Shown here one piece after another: positions 22,150 to 35,284 of a DNA stretch of 64,000 nt. The notes under the pieces were generated by a model that had not been told where the DNA came from, ran no database searches, and saw only the letters and a program-made list of their open reading frames with translations. The stretch covers positions 463,001 to 527,000 of the forward strand of contig JAQPZY010000831.1 of NCBI GenBank assembly GCA_029931535.1. The letters are read 5' to 3'. The DNA is from Margaritifera margaritifera. Its lineage: Eukaryota; Mollusca; Bivalvia; Unionida; Margaritiferidae. The position numbers and the translations under genes were made by a program. Each line of letters starts with the position of its first letter. Position 1 is the first letter of the stretch.

Positions 22150-23510
22150 TAAACCTATGGAAACATCATGATATTAAAAATTCAATAACTTAATTTCTAA
22201 ATGCTCATGATCAAACCTATATTTATCAGTATAGACCCATCCTTGATGCAAGCTTCTGTGTTAAGAAAACCACATGAGTCGCAGCATATTTTGGATCTAC
22301 ATGTACATGAAACGTGTTATCCATTCTGCACCTAATGAATTAGGTGCTACTGTTGTTATTGATTGTTCCTAAGTCAAGTCTATAAAAATACTAAAATTGC
22401 ATCAATAGAATCTTGTGTCTATTTTTTTTAGGTACAGATAGGATAAGCTCTCAAAATAATTTTATACTAAAATTTTACTTTTCATTATTAACTAATTATG
22501 GACCACCAAACCCGTATATACTCTATTAAATCTTCACCCATTTCTAGACTGGTTCACAGTTGTGCCATATAATTAGTACCGTGAGTCCTATGAAGCATCA
22601 CATATCTTGACCAACCTTTGTGGATTGTTTGACCAAACTTTGTGGATGGCTTGCGCTTTGGGTAGTTAAGAGCCTATAGACTGTTGGGTCAAATGGTCAG
22701 AGGTCATGTGAAGTCTACTAAGAAATAATGGTTTCTAAATTTTGTTCAAGACCGCATACCTTGACTAAATGTCCAGGTTATTGAGACCTGTTGGTTAATA
22801 ATCTCCAAATTCAGCACAGGGTGGGCATATGCATGGTAGTCTTGTTTGTCTGTCAGAGGGAGCAGGTTTGAGTTACCTCAGTACAAATGGAAAACAAGAA
22901 TGATCTAATATATTGTAAAAGCAGAAATGTTCATCAAGAGTTTAATTTCCTTTTTATTTTATTTTTTCCTTTTTTAAGTTGGTAATGAATATAAATGAAA
23001 TTAAATCCACCATGAATAAGTATTGTAGATTAGGTGTTAAGGAAAACAGTGTGACTGCATTGTAATTGATCATTCATATTACCAAAATTCTGTCATACCT
23101 TGCGTGGCATTTGTATATCTTTCTCTTCCAAGGACCACTTATACATCTTGTAACCCTTGACTATATAATCTGAAACTTTTTATTTTTTGTTTTGAATGGT
23201 TCAGCTATCTCTCTTGTGGTTGTTTTATTTTTTTCTCTCTCCCACTTATAGTTTCTTGAAATAAATAAGAACAAGATCTGGTGTGGATTCAACAGAACCT
23301 AAGTCTAAAACTTAGATGTACTTCTAGAATCCAGCGTGATCTGGCCTGGAGATTATAAAACTTATGAACTTTAGTTTGAGCTTCACTTGTAGTACGGAAT
23401 TATTTATCATCTTTTAAATTATAATATAGTTTTCATTTGGTTTATGACCTTTGTATTATAATTTATATTTTTTATAGTAGCCAATGCTATTATTGAGTAC
23501 ATGTATATCT
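22150..23510. other. no gene seen
   Basis: AT-rich DNA with a partial unit of the 135-bp repeat near 22610-22700. No exon or element boundary recognised. Confidence 0.45.
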
Positions 23511-24205
23511 TGTTAGGAATGTTGGTTAAACACGATGCCCTAAGTCACGTGAATAGCGCGTGGTGAAATTATCCATGACCTAATTCCCATGATTCAGTAA
23601 AGAGTACAACTTGTTTACTTGTAAGAATTAACATTGCAATTTAGGTTTGTTTATTTGAGACGGAGTAGATTGGGTTTTAATTTGTTCTACGCAGTATAGA
23701 TAATATAAAACGAGATTTAATCGCTGTGTATTCATTCTTGGCAGTTACAGCATTTGGTAAAGTCATAGAGGGAATTTATTTATTGTTCATGAAATCTTAA
23801 CTCTAAACAGTACTTTTGGGATTACATACTTTTATTCAAAGATCTGAACTTTATTCTACTCCGTCGAAATTATCGGAATCATTTCAAGAACTTTTGTGAT
23901 ATTCTACATTCACAGGAATTTACCTGAAATTAATAACATTTGGATTTAGAACTGTGATTCTTGTTGACACATAAGCACATTAGTGTCCTCATTCGGAATA
24001 CACTTGGACAGTTTTTGGAGTAGTGAATTCTATAGAACAATTTAAGATTATTTAAGGAATTTCTACACTGTAAGTTATTTTTAATTCTTTAACTTTATTT
24101 TTAATATTTTATATTTTAGGAAATTAAATTTGTATTTTCAAAATTGTGAAAGCTTGTTATAGTCTTTCTTTCTTTTGTTACATATTCAAACCCCTAGTCG
24201 TAACA
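23511..24205 (+). mobile_element. solo LTR, same family as the LTR at 61837-62681
   Basis: 695 bp from TGTTAGGAATG to ACCCCTAGTCGTAACA. Aligns with the minus-strand LTR at 61837-62681 at its end (CTTGTTTTAGTCTTT-type stretch and CCCCTAG-GTCGTAACA), in a CATTCGGAATAC block, and at an intron-like GTAAGT...TATTTTAGG block. No internal retroelement sequence flanks it. The flanks TATCT and CTTGC do not match, so no target duplication was found. Confidence 0.75.
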
Positions 24206-25739
24206 CTTGCCACTGTCATCCAATCAGAAATGATCTTTCAAAATAACGACATTTTTCATTGATAAAAACAAAATCTGAAGCTTAAAGAGTTTATTATCCC
24301 ATGCCCGATTGGGTGAAATTTAGCTCCGAATTAAAATTAGCTAATCGAATTTCTTAAATTTATACTTAACTTTCAGACTTATGTTGATGAAATTGAGGCA
24401 AGGTCACCTAATTTTGAAACTTTTGACCATGAAACTCATGCTGAAGATCAAAACATCAAAACCAAATACGATACTAGGAAAACGTCAAGGTCAATGTAAT
24501 TCAGCACTCTAAAGAAGGGACTCGAGGTAAAAAAAAACCCAGAAAAGTTTAATGATTCTAACTTTACTTTGATTGAACTTGTAGGCTGTTAAAGTTTCAC
24601 CATGATCTCAAGTTTTACTTAAAGATTTATACGGGCCTGGTCTTCGTATGCTTTGCATCTTTCAATGAACTTCACCCAATCGCAATTTGTGTAGGCTGTA
24701 CACTTGTCATCTTACTACCTTTATGATACTTCTTTTTGACGTTTTCAAGTTTAAAACTTTATTGTGAATATGTAATTTGAATAATGTAGCTCTTTCCCAA
24801 AAGTAAAATAAAATTTAAAATTTCATCATACTGGCTTGTTCTATTTGTTTTATCCAAATATTATATCCACTGTTGTAAGTTAAATTGTTCAAGGTGTATG
24901 CATTTATATTTCAGCCACCTGAACAAGTGTATTCAATTTTACTTTAGCAAAATAATGTAATAAATGGAAAAAGCGATTCATCTGTTTCTAAAAAAAAAAA
25001 AATATAATAATAATAATATAAAACAAAATAATAAAAAATAGCATAATTTACCTTGTCTAATATTCATTTTTTATAAAAGAAAATTTTTAGGTAGATTTCA
25101 GTGAAGAACGTTCAATTGGAACCATTTAAAATGAGTATCTTTTTGTGCACTTATGTACCAATATTTATTTTTCCACCAAGTCTCCATTTATCTTCAGCGT
25201 TTGGATATAGAAAAACAAATTCATTAAAACTCGGTAAACATATTGACAACCTTTCGTTTAAGTATGTAAATTGTAGTGGGAATGACATAGATGGTCTTTG
25301 CAAGAGAATATCTGATGCTTTTAATGCCTGTACCGTCAAATACTCCTTGATAGCACGTCTAATACCCTCATAGTGTAAAAAGTTTATTGTATATGGATAA
25401 ATTGTTAAAAAAAATATACAGATGCGTATAGAAAATGCTGTTACTTCCGATTTTGATATTATTATTGAATAACGCTCAGTGAGAAACGCTTGCTTCAGGC
25501 TATTTATTTCTTTTTGTTTTGACCAACGAAATAAAACATCCTTTTAAACATTGTTCTTCAAACATCTAGAAATATTTTTAAGAAGTTTGATTCCAAAACC
25601 AAAAATATAAAATACTTCTGAACATGTTTGAAGTAATAAGTTTTTACACTTAGCTGTATCCAGAATAAGTCTACATATCCAGGTTTCTAATGCAACAATA
25701 CATATTTTAATGTTAATCATTTTTCAACCCTCCTTTAGA
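24206..25739. other. no gene seen
   Basis: AT-rich sequence with an A-rich run near 24990-25040. A 90-codon open stretch at 25101-25373 (+) and its overlap on the minus strand have no recognisable motif and are not called as genes. Confidence 0.4.
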
Positions 25740-26805
25740 ATATCCGCGAGAGCAGACTAATCAATCCATATTGTCAGATGATTTATCCCATAAGAAATTT
25801 AAGAAAAAACATTTGATTAAGTTTATTCATAACAGGTTATGGTGGATTAGGTCGTCTAAGAATCAGATGATTTATCTTGGACATCTCAAGACGTTTTATA
25901 ACAGATTTTGTTTTACAAAAGGTGTCAGAATTCTTTTGGACCATTGTGAGCATGAATTTTATTTCACGAGTTCTGTCACGATAATTTAGTTTGATAATTT
26001 CCCTCAAATTTGTTGTGAATTTAATGCCAATTAGTGTGAAAACACCCCTTTCCGAATAATGAATATTCCTGATAAAACATGTGCTATTTTTCTTTGATCC
26101 AAACCAAACAGCAATTGTTTTTTCAATGTTAAGGCCGGAGATCTTGCATAGAACTTAAATGTGTATAGGGTAGCTGTCAGTGACATTTCAATAGCATCAA
26201 CAATAATAGAGGTATCATCTGCATATTGGGATAAAATATATTCTATATTATAAATTTTTATAAATATGATCTCCGGATTTAATTCAATCATATATCCTAA
26301 AATCTCAGCACAAAAAATGAAAATATATGGTGTTAACGGATCACCTTGCATGCAACCGCATTCAATAGGAAACCATTGTTAAACATGACTATTCACAGCG
26401 ACACATGATTTAATATCTTTATAAAATATTTCAATCCAATTTTGTACAATTAGGCCAAAATTTGAAAAAAAGAACTGTATATATAAATCTCCATGAAACT
26501 GAATCAAAGGCTCGTTCAACGTCAAAAAGAAGAAAAAAAACCCAGGGATTTTCTTATCTTGTGCATATTGCATTATTTCATAAGTAATTCTTTTTTCCCC
26601 ATATATATCATCCAGAAATGAGATCCGTTTGATATAGGTGTGTCAATTTTGATACATGTTTCTTAATTCTATTCGCAGTGGTTGCTGAGGCAAGTTTATA
26701 TCTAGATATAAATGAAGATATAGGTCTCCAATTCTTTAGTAATAATTCAACTTTATTGCTGTTTGTAACACAAGTTATAATTCCTTTTTTCTGATAAGCT
26801 GACAA
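25740..26805 (-). pseudogene. L1-like LINE reverse transcriptase fragment
   Basis: Minus-strand RT segments appear in order: KNWRPISSF and YKLASATTANRIKKH (26805-26608), then FNFGLIVQNWIEIFYKDIKSC-like sequence at 26573-26379. The best segment is at 26351-26031: MQGDPLTPYIFIFCAEIL and the catalytic YADDT (26211-26225), then FYARSPALTLKKQ. A degenerate continuation with NHLILRRPNPP and KLNQMFF-like stretches runs to about 25740. Frames are interrupted by stops and insertions. The RT order and the QGDPLSPYIF/YADDT motif style are those of L1-type non-LTR elements. Confidence 0.85.
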
Positions 26806-27172
26806 TTCACTCTAATGAAAACAATAATTTACATATCTACGAATAAATAAACTCAAATACTTCCAAACAAACTTCTGCAGTAAACCCATCTGAGACTGGG
26901 CTTTTATACGTTATTAATATTTTTTAAAAACTAGGCAGTAATTCATCAAATGTAATTAATCCTTCAATTGAATTGTGTTCATTAAATGTAAGTTTCTGTA
27001 ATTCAAATGATTCACACTGTGAGATAAGAAGATTACTTAAGTTTAGATGTAATTTTCTAGATTGATAAAGATTCTCCTAGTAAACATTTTAGTTTCATTT
27101 AATATTTCATGATAATCGTTTATTATTGATCCATCATTTCTCCTCAACTAAGTCATGAGTTTTGAAATATAC

Positions 27173-27204
<32 letters not shown>

Positions 27205-27585
27205 AAATGTTGTTTTTGGGGAGGGGGGTTGCCTTAAGGAAATTCATAGGAACACGTCTTTATAAGGAGATCGACGTATATTTTTAAAGCATTGCACTGA
27301 TTCTGAATCTTAGTATTGTTAAAAGAAATTAATCAGATTTTCGCCCCAGTTATGACATGTTGAAAGCTGTAAATATTTAAAGATATGAATTAATTTTCCT
27401 GTGTACATTAAAATTATAATCGTCATAATTATCGATGACCAAAAATGGGTCCTTCCAAGTATTAAAAAAACTTAAAATACGCTAATTCAGTTACATCAAT
27501 GCAACTCATTTCCATGCATTTGGAGGAAGTTTTGATATTAGTTAACTCTAAGAACAAGTCTGCAACAGAAGTCCTCATGAAGTGT
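26806..27585. other. no gene seen; (TG)n(TA)n
   Basis: Probably includes more decayed upstream LINE sequence (minus), but I could not assign motifs. A (TG)n(TA)n microsatellite lies at about 27173-27204. Confidence 0.35.
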
Positions 27586-27775
27586 TAGTGCCTTGATAGC
27601 TCAATACCTCATTGATTGAGCCTCGGACTCTTCAAAGAATTTTCGGATTTGATATCCACTCAGGCCAGACCGGGTCAGCTGCCTCTTTGTGACCTTGCGA
27701 TAGCACTTAGTTCCCATTTCCTCAGCATAATACAACCAATAATGTGTTAAAAGTTCCGTTAAACCCAACTATATA
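27586..27775 (+). mobile_element. tRNA-derived SINE, copy 1
   Basis: An A-box-like region (TTGATAGCTCAATACC) and a degenerate B-box region (GGATTTGATATCC) are followed by the body CAGGCCAGACCGGGTCAGCT, CCTTGCGATAGCACTTAG, TCCCATTTCCTCAGCATAAT, ending GTTCCGTTAAACCCAAC. The body aligns with 53519-53700. Confidence 0.75.
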
Positions 27776-29250
27776 AAGTGTTGAAATTGTCAGAAGAAAG
27801 TGTATGACTCTCTACGGTGAATTTAGTCGTACACTCAAATGCGAGTTGTTATTTCTCATTACACGAGGAAATGACACCTGACTGTTTGCATAATCGGATG
27901 ATATTTATGAATTGTTTAAAAAATGGTGAATACAAATTTGTCACTAATAACGTCATAAAGTACAATTTTCAGCGAACATTACGTGACTATCGTGAAATTT
28001 TATAAGAGTAATTTCTCTCCTTTTTATACTTCTGATTTAATAATCAGCTTAAATGTGTAGATAATTATGTTGTAATTAAGTTTAGTTAAATTTATTTGAA
28101 CTATGTCGGAAATATCCCATGTCTAATAAAAACAAATATTGTTTATTGGCCATTTTAAAGCTGCAGTGTCTGCAGTTTTTGTTCATATATTTCTTGCTTA
28201 AATTCATACAATCTCTTTGAATTTCATATAAAGAGCCATTCACAAATTTTCAGTGATAACCAGGCTGGGACCGCCCGATTAGTAAACTAGGTACTTTCAT
28301 ATATGTACATTGCTACCAAATCTATCTTGAAAACAAACTATACCTTAAAACGATAAATCATGCCTTTTTTTACATAAATATCCAATTGTTGTTGCCAATG
28401 TAAATTTTATTTTTCACATTTTATTCGACTGTTTGGATATTCAGAAATTCTCGAATATGCTGAAATAATTGAGAAATCTTAAAATTCCATGAGAATACAT
28501 CAGCTGGAAAGCTTAATATGTTAACCTATTGTTTTTCAAAATTTGTGAAAAGACTAATTCATGCGAGTCAAGTAGAAGATAGAGGCTAGACCCTGTCATA
28601 GACATTAATCTATTTTGCAGTGATATAAGCGACCTGTACTTTCTTCCGAGAAGTTAAGAACGTGCATACCTTAGCGCGCTAAACATGATCACACGAATCA
28701 TATTTAATGACAGAAGCCTTCAAAATACTGCCATCTGAAGACAAACAATGAAATATGAAAAAGAAAATGAAGGAGTTAAAACACTGCCTTCGAAAATGGT
28801 TCAAATTTTAAAAAAACAAACAAACAAGCACTTAACCATTGTCTTGCGATTCAGTTTAATGCAATAAATTGGTTTACTCACCTGAACTAAATTAACACTG
28901 AAAAATGCATGTATCGAGGTTAAAATCGACTATACTGAATTTGTCACGTACAAGCCATTGGACATTTTTGATAACTACACTTTAAAATTTGACAATGACT
29001 ACTGTGTGAAAAGATACAGAATACAGTGAGTATGACATAAACGTTTGGCAGAATCAATTAAATTGGGCAGAATGGGTGGAAACACTTCGTTTGAGGACTT
29101 CCTACTGACTTTTAATAGAAGAAAGAAAAATAAAGGTACTATAATTAGTCAAATCTGTATAAAAATTTCCTGCTTATTTCCATATGCATAAACCTTTGTC
29201 TGAATGTGAAACACCTCTACCCGATAATGATGCAGTCAAATCAAATCACA
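27776..29250. other. no gene seen
   Basis: AT-rich sequence without recognised exon, repeat unit or element end. Confidence 0.45.
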
Positions 29251-29253
29251 ATA

Positions 29254-29255
<2 letters not shown>

Positions 29256-29336
<81 letters not shown>
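29256..29336. repeat. (TA)n microsatellite
   Basis: About 40 uninterrupted TA dinucleotides. Confidence 0.97.
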
Positions 29337-29337
<1 letters not shown>

Positions 29338-29859
29338 CAATTTAGCTTGATCTGTACACTTTTAAATTCCACCACAGCATGGCGTGAGACACCTCAAGGG
29401 GAAACAAAATATTTCTATTGCGCCAGAGGAACAAAACGGTACAGAAAGTTTAAGAGAGTCTACACCACAACTACTGTTGTGTTGGCTGCTTTTACAGACT
29501 CAGACTTACCTATGAAATATGTACTGTTGAATAATGGAGGACATTGTCAGCTGATGAAATAAATTCTTCGGCAAAGATAAAGCTACTTGGTGGACGTAAA
29601 GAAATAGCTGGACAGGATCAAAGTATAAGGCCTTTGTAATCTGTATATTATGTGCATAGCTACAAAATAGAACATTATTACACAATCTGCTACAGCATTA
29701 TCACTGCTAAGAAGTTAATGGAACTATTAATTCTATGACTGCAAGATTACGACATAGGTAAAAACATTATGATAAAATTTCAATATACAACAGATTAAAA
29801 AGTGAAATTAAAACATCTTGTTGGCCGTGGCAGTATCTTTCTATTATCAGTGAAAGGAT

Positions 29860-30050
29860 CATGAAAATGAGTAGCATCGTCGGATGTTTATAACAGTCCA
29901 TTACCCTTTAAACTGGAGTTAACTCTTACAATTAATACTGACGTGGGAAAGAACGGTATTTCGAAGGCTGATAAACAATCTGTAAGAGAACGACAACAAA
30001 TTGTAGAGGACAAAAAGGAATACAAATGGAGTAAACATTATGGATTATGA
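29860..30050 (+). other. unassigned open stretch
   Basis: About 60 codons without stop encode a charged sequence, including FKLELTLTINTDVGKNGISK and ERQQIVEDKKEYKWSKH, ending TGA near 30050. Composition looks protein-like (polar and aromatic residues, no low complexity), but no family was recognised and no start is evident. It lies next to the unknown coding repeat described at 30070. Confidence 0.3.
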
Positions 30051-30069
30051 TGATGATATTTCTTCAAAA

Positions 30070-31320
30070 TATCTCACCTCACGCGACGATGGTTCCATTT
30101 CCATGTCTGCTAATGATATCCGATAATCGTAGGTTCAAGGAACACAAGCAATTTAGAACCGACAAAAACAATATTGACCATGAAACAAACAAACAATCAT
30201 TTATATTGATACTAATGGTTGCAGGGGCCGTATTGTGTTCTTTTATTAAGTAGGTTACGAATTTTGCTATCCTCTTTGATATCGTGTCTACACCTTTGAA
30301 CAACAATGCAAATAACAAACCAACTAATGCCAGAAACAATTAATACGTGATCAGCCAGAAAAGAAACAATTTGGCCCAAACTCTTAAAATCAACTGATCA
30401 TACTGTCAATAATACCAGGCGTTGCTACTGCAAGTTTTTTCGATAACTCAGACAACTTTTACTTAATTTGCCAATCCATTTTTTATTTTGACATAAAATG
30501 ATCCGCTTGGAGTAGAAGCAGATGGAGTAAGAGCAGAAGGACGTGCTGTAGGTGAGACAAGAGGAGTAGGATGTTGAGGCGAAACAGGGGTGTGGGAAAC
30601 ACCTTTTGGCCAAAAGTGTTACAGACAGAGCAATTTGTATTGAGCCATCATTACTTTCTCTGTAGCTATTGTAGCAATTATTACACCTTTATTTGAATAA
30701 TCTTTTCAATCTTTCACCTAACGATAATTTGCCTCTAATCTTGTCATTTATTATTTCAATATGTTTACTCAGATTCCTCTCTAACTGTATTAGATCTTCA
30801 ACTGCTTGAGCTAGTATGCTTTCAACACTTCCCAACTATTCTTATAATACAGTTTTTTGGTTTGGGTCTGTTTCGTAGATGATGTCCTTTTTTTAACTCT
30901 TTAATCTGTTTTTTTTTTATAATTTTTTTAATTTCTTTCTTCATATATTTCAACATTAGATTGCATGGATTCTATTTTTGATTTTATAAATTCGGCAGCA
31001 TTTGTATAACCCCTTATTTCTCTTTTCTATAGTGTAATGAATGATTGCTTAAATACTGATGGGAGTTATCCACTTTGAATTCTTCTGTAATATCCGTCAA
31101 TTCTAGTCTCAGTTACTCTTACCTGTTGATCAAATGGATCCTTTGTGTCTATTGTTCTCATCTCTATTTCTTCGGGTACTTTTATTGGCTGTCGTTGAAA
31201 CTGGGTTCAAGTGGATATCTAAGTCGTATCTCCTCTTCAATAGGCAACACCCATTGGAAAACTTGGTTTTATCCAGCATATTGTAACAAGCAACTCCTTG
31301 CCAGTCTGGCCTGCGATAGT
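30070..31320 (-). pseudogene. unrecognised coding repeat, copy 1
   Basis: Aligns with 36320-37510. On the minus strand the two copies keep similar peptides despite stops and shifts. Copy 1 gives EEIEMRTIDTKDPFDQQV, RRIQS-LPSVFKQ, then RGYTNAAEFIKSKIES, and about 400 bp further ES-LAQAVEDLIQLERNL with GKLSLGERLKRLFK. A hydrophobic, Ile-rich stretch (ATISININDCLFVSWSILFL) follows at 30260-30170. Mostly helical, charged protein. No domain recognised. The shared peptide pattern argues that it once encoded a protein, probably of a mobile or virus-like element. Confidence 0.5.
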
Positions 31321-32679
31321 GCTGGGTGCTAGCAGCGTTTTGATGTTGCCTATCCTAGAGATCTTAAATGTCTTACCATATGGTTTTACATAATAGTGTG
31401 GTTTTTATGTGAAGGTTGGTTTTCCCCAAATTGTATTTTAATTAATTCATTACAAGGCCGTGTTTTATCCCCCCCCCCCCCCACTACAAGGCGAGAACTT
31501 TTGGCGAATGTGAAAGTTTTGAATCTCTAATTGGTTTGACATCATCAAAACATCTGACACTTTGCTCTGCAAAATCATTAGCAAAATTTATAGTATATTT
31601 TGCTTCCGTTTGAATATGTGCATCTAGATGATCTTTATACAAAGGATTTTCAATTAAATAATTAAAATCATTACCAACACTCTCAATTAGTTTTGATTTA
31701 TATAAATAGCAGAGAAATGGAGAAAGAACTACGACAGAGCCCTGGAAACTTTCTTTAGGAATTTATGAATCTAAGCAGGAATTAAACATAGTTATTGGAA
31801 TGGAATATAAATAGAGATAACTGGTACAAATATGACTGAAACCAAGTTGGAAAAAATGGAAGAGAAACAGGTAAAGAAGACATAAGAATCTTTGTAAATG
31901 CTAAAGCTTCCACAATTTAGAAGTAATTCCCGGATGTTGGAATTTATAGAGTGTCATCACTGATTAGAAGTTTTCTTCCAATCGACAAGTTAGACAACTT
32001 AAAGTAAAAACTCAAATCGATAACTTGGGTTGCAAAATTAACTGAACCATAATTACAGGACTTGAATAGAATAATATACATCACGGGATTTGTGTAGTTC
32101 AAACTGAGATTACCTCTATCTGCATTAAATGCAGGTTTGATTACATTCGCACATATTAATTTCGAAATGATAACCTTAAATAAGGAAATACTGAATGAAT
32201 GATTAATAAATAAATGCATGTTGTATTGTTGTTGATACATTTTCGGTTTTAATCACAATGGTTATCTACTTATGGTATAATGAAGTCCATAATGAAAGAA
32301 TGACTAGACAATATCGTTCAAAATTTCCTCAAGGATAAAGTTAGTCATCTTGGAAAATTCAAAGTCTTTGTCTTTTTCTTGCGCCTCTTTCCTCGAAGGC
32401 ATTTTGTCATTTTTAGATCTTTCTAATTGGCTATTATATATATTGTGTGTGATCAGTGGAAATATTTACTCAACTGCTCTGGATTGGATGGATCAAATGC
32501 AGAGCAAGGTATGACATACATGATCTATAGTTAAATCAGCTCCACTAACAACTTCAGGTTTTGACAAAATTGGTAACTAGGATAAAATTCAATTGATAAA
32601 ACATCACGTATTTTCCACGCCGTATCTGATTTAATATATTTAGTCAGTGCTCTCAGGTGAATGGCATCTTTGTTTTGTG

Positions 32680-32761
<82 letters not shown>

Positions 32762-34070
32762 TCTAGTATTCATTATGGCGTTTCTACTTTCATCTCTTCA
32801 TTTGTTTTACCATATTTTTGATCTCTCCATTTTCTCACGTACTCTCTTTTACCGGATATACAGTAACCGATTTTATTTAATTCAGTTATTTTGTTTTCTT
32901 TTTCGTATGTGGGACATAGTTTTGTATCCGTCTTGTTTATTTAAACAATGAAATTTCAAATTATTTTTTACTAATAATAATCATACGGAAATATGACTTG
33001 CAATTAACCTACAAGTCATAACCTATGTTCAGATTCAGAGGAAAACTGATCTAACTTACAAATGTTTGTGTAAATTAAATGTAAATCAGCGAACACAAAA
33101 ATGAAAACGAAGGCAAGAGTAATAAAGAACCTGAAATGTAACTTTACAAAAGCCAAACTATCTACATAGAGTTGAGATTGTTAGAAAACTTGGGAGACGT
33201 TCTGTAAGACCAATGTTGAGCGTTGAAAGAAAGAACAAGGAGATTCCAAAATGTACAAGATGAAAGAAAATATTAAATGTACCTACCTATTACCTGATAG
33301 GTGGTGGTGTACCTGTTCAAAGCATCCTGTTCATGGTCAGAAGTGGAGTTGTTTCTGTTGTTAAATCTGAAGAGACAACAAAGTCTGTACTGAGCAAGTC
33401 GTTTGAAACCATGAAAATCAACATAACTTAAGAACAACATGACCCAACTTTGTCTTCTTACAACGGTAAAGCATGGACTTTGTCCAAAACAATACCAGAA
33501 ATGCTGGTAATTTTTCTAATAAGTCCGCCGTCAAACATGGGTATTGACAAGGTTATTAAGCTAATGATTCCAGTTTCTTTAAAACAGCACACAGTTATCT
33601 ACCTAATAGCAAATGAACTTGTATATGAGAAATTTGTACCCAATAAATAGCGGAGTATCTTCAAACAAAATTAATACTTCTGGACTAAAAGATAGTTACA
33701 TTTCTGTTTTAAAAGGCAAGCCAGAGATAAATGTGAAAAATGCAACAGTACAACCTGTAAAACGTAGCGGTGACAGCTACGAACCAAAGGCCATCATGTA
33801 CTTAACACAGCATCTACAGAGTCAATAAAACCGGCTATGACAACACTGTCGAAACGGTCTCTTTCCTATATATAAATAAGTGAGAAAGTACCAAGTGCTC
33901 TACCGTTATGTCATAAACTGCCGATGGCTTCCCTCTGCGGGACAAAACCAACTGGAAATGTTCCTAGTATTATGTTGCACAAAATAAATTGATGAGTTTA
34001 AAATGATTTGATAAGAGAGATTTAACACTGTAGTAGAAGTGTTTTAAAAATACGAAATAGCATACAATGT
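31321..34070. other. unassigned DNA between the two coding repeats
   Basis: Open stretches at 31944-32240 (minus, 98 codons) and 33450-33828 (plus, two overlapping frames of 66 and 71 codons) have protein-like composition but no recognised motif. They may belong to the same decayed element as 30070-31320. A C run lies near 31468-31483 and (TA)n at 32682-32759. Confidence 0.35.
32682..32759. repeat. (TA)n microsatellite
   Basis: About 38 TA units. The long Ile-Tyr reading frames over it are artefacts. Confidence 0.97.
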
Positions 34071-34330
34071 TGTTTGGAATGGGGTGGGGGCTAGCATGGG
34101 AACCTTTTCAAGTTGTATGCGAAGAAGGTGCTCCAGGATTAGTTACTGGTGTAGTTGTTCTTTTGACTTTTATGGGGTTTAGTACAACATTAATAAGGCA
34201 AAGTTTATTTACAACATAGTTTTTAAAAATGATGAAATAGTAGCATCAGTAATTTAAACAGAATTGACGACATGATATAAAAAAACTATAAGTAATAATG
34301 AAATCAACCATGAAGGAAAGGGATCCTAGA
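34070..34330 (+). repeat. dispersed segment, copy 1
   Basis: Aligns with 38930-39165: ATTGACGACATGATA versus ACTGACGACATTGTA, and AATGAAATCAACCA versus GATGAAATCAACCA, with similar preceding AGTTGTTCTTTTGACTTTT and AGTTCTTCTCTTTGATTTA. Together with 30070/36320 it suggests two copies of one large element with different internal deletions. Just downstream (34360-34560) an open stretch reads VYDVYVLAALNLPIQIDSCI, unassigned. Confidence 0.45.
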
Positions 34331-34872
34331 GAAACTTACAGAAAAGAATACAAGTTGGAAAAAAGTATATGATGTTTATGTTTTAGCTGCGCTAAATTTG
34401 CCTATACAAATAGACAGCTGTATTACAATAGACGCATTCCCTGAAGAAGACATATATGTTATCAGTCCAACTGACAACGGAAATGGTATACTATCGATAT
34501 TATTGCAATGTTTATGCAGACAATGTTTACTACAACCAGAATCATGAGAGTTTTTAGATGTACAAGTTTTATCAAACTGATTTATCGCAAGAAATTAGGT
34601 AACTTTTTATATATTTGACTATGTTCGCACATCGTCCTGTTGGATTAAAATATTAGCAGATCAATATGTAATTCAAATTTTAAAAACTCAGAATTCTACA
34701 CAATTTTCATTAACGTATGATTTAAACCTTTACAGATTTTGTAGGATGTTAATATGGACTTTAACATTAGATTAGAGGCAGGCAATCAAATTGTTGCCTA
34801 CTTATTAGACGTTAAAAAAGAATCTTAACGTAACTCTGGTAAACATGCAGTGCACGAATCTAATCCTTACAA

Positions 34873-35004
34873 CAGTGGTTCTCAAACTTTTTTGATCGCG
34901 ACCCTAAATACCATCTTTTGCGACCCAAATGCAGTACCAGCATATGGTCGCGAGGATCCTCGCAACCCTCATTTGGGTCGCAACCCGGGGTTTGGGAACC
35001 ACTG
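34873..35004. mobile_element. hAT MITE with perfect 8-bp target duplication
   Basis: 132 bp, CAGTGGTTCTCAAACTTTTT at the left and GTTTGGGAACCACTG at the right. Flanked by CCTTACAA at 34865-34872 and 35005-35012. Internal GGGTCGCAA-type inverted words. Ends and duplication length are those of non-autonomous hAT elements. Confidence 0.93.
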
Positions 35005-35019
35005 CCTTACAACGTAAAG

Positions 35020-35284
35020 AAAACATGCATATACCATCTGGAAGAGAACACTTGTTTTGATATTTAGATTGGAAAATATGTATATACCATCTGGAAGAGA
35101 ACAATTGTTTGGATAATTAGATTGGAAAACATGCATATACCAGCTGGAAGAGAACAATTGTTTTTATAAAAAGATTGGAAAACATGCATATACCGTCTGG
35201 AAGAGGACAATTGTTTTGATAATTAGATTGGAAAATATTCATATACCATCAAAAAGAGAACAATTGTTTTGATAATTAGATTGG
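35020..35284. repeat. 53-bp tandem repeat, 5 copies
   Basis: Units of the type AACATGCATATACCATCTGG + AAGAGAACAATTGTTTTGAT + AATTAGATTGG. Starts eight bases after the hAT target duplication. Confidence 0.92.

Noticed and set aside
25101..25373. 90-codon plus-strand frame with a hydrophobic start
   Set aside because: The stretch near the start could pass for a signal peptide, but there is no homology, no cysteine or domain pattern, and the opposite strand is equally open.
32531..32951. Ile-Tyr-rich open frames over (TA)n, also at 43763-44255
   Set aside because: Pure dinucleotide repeat translation.
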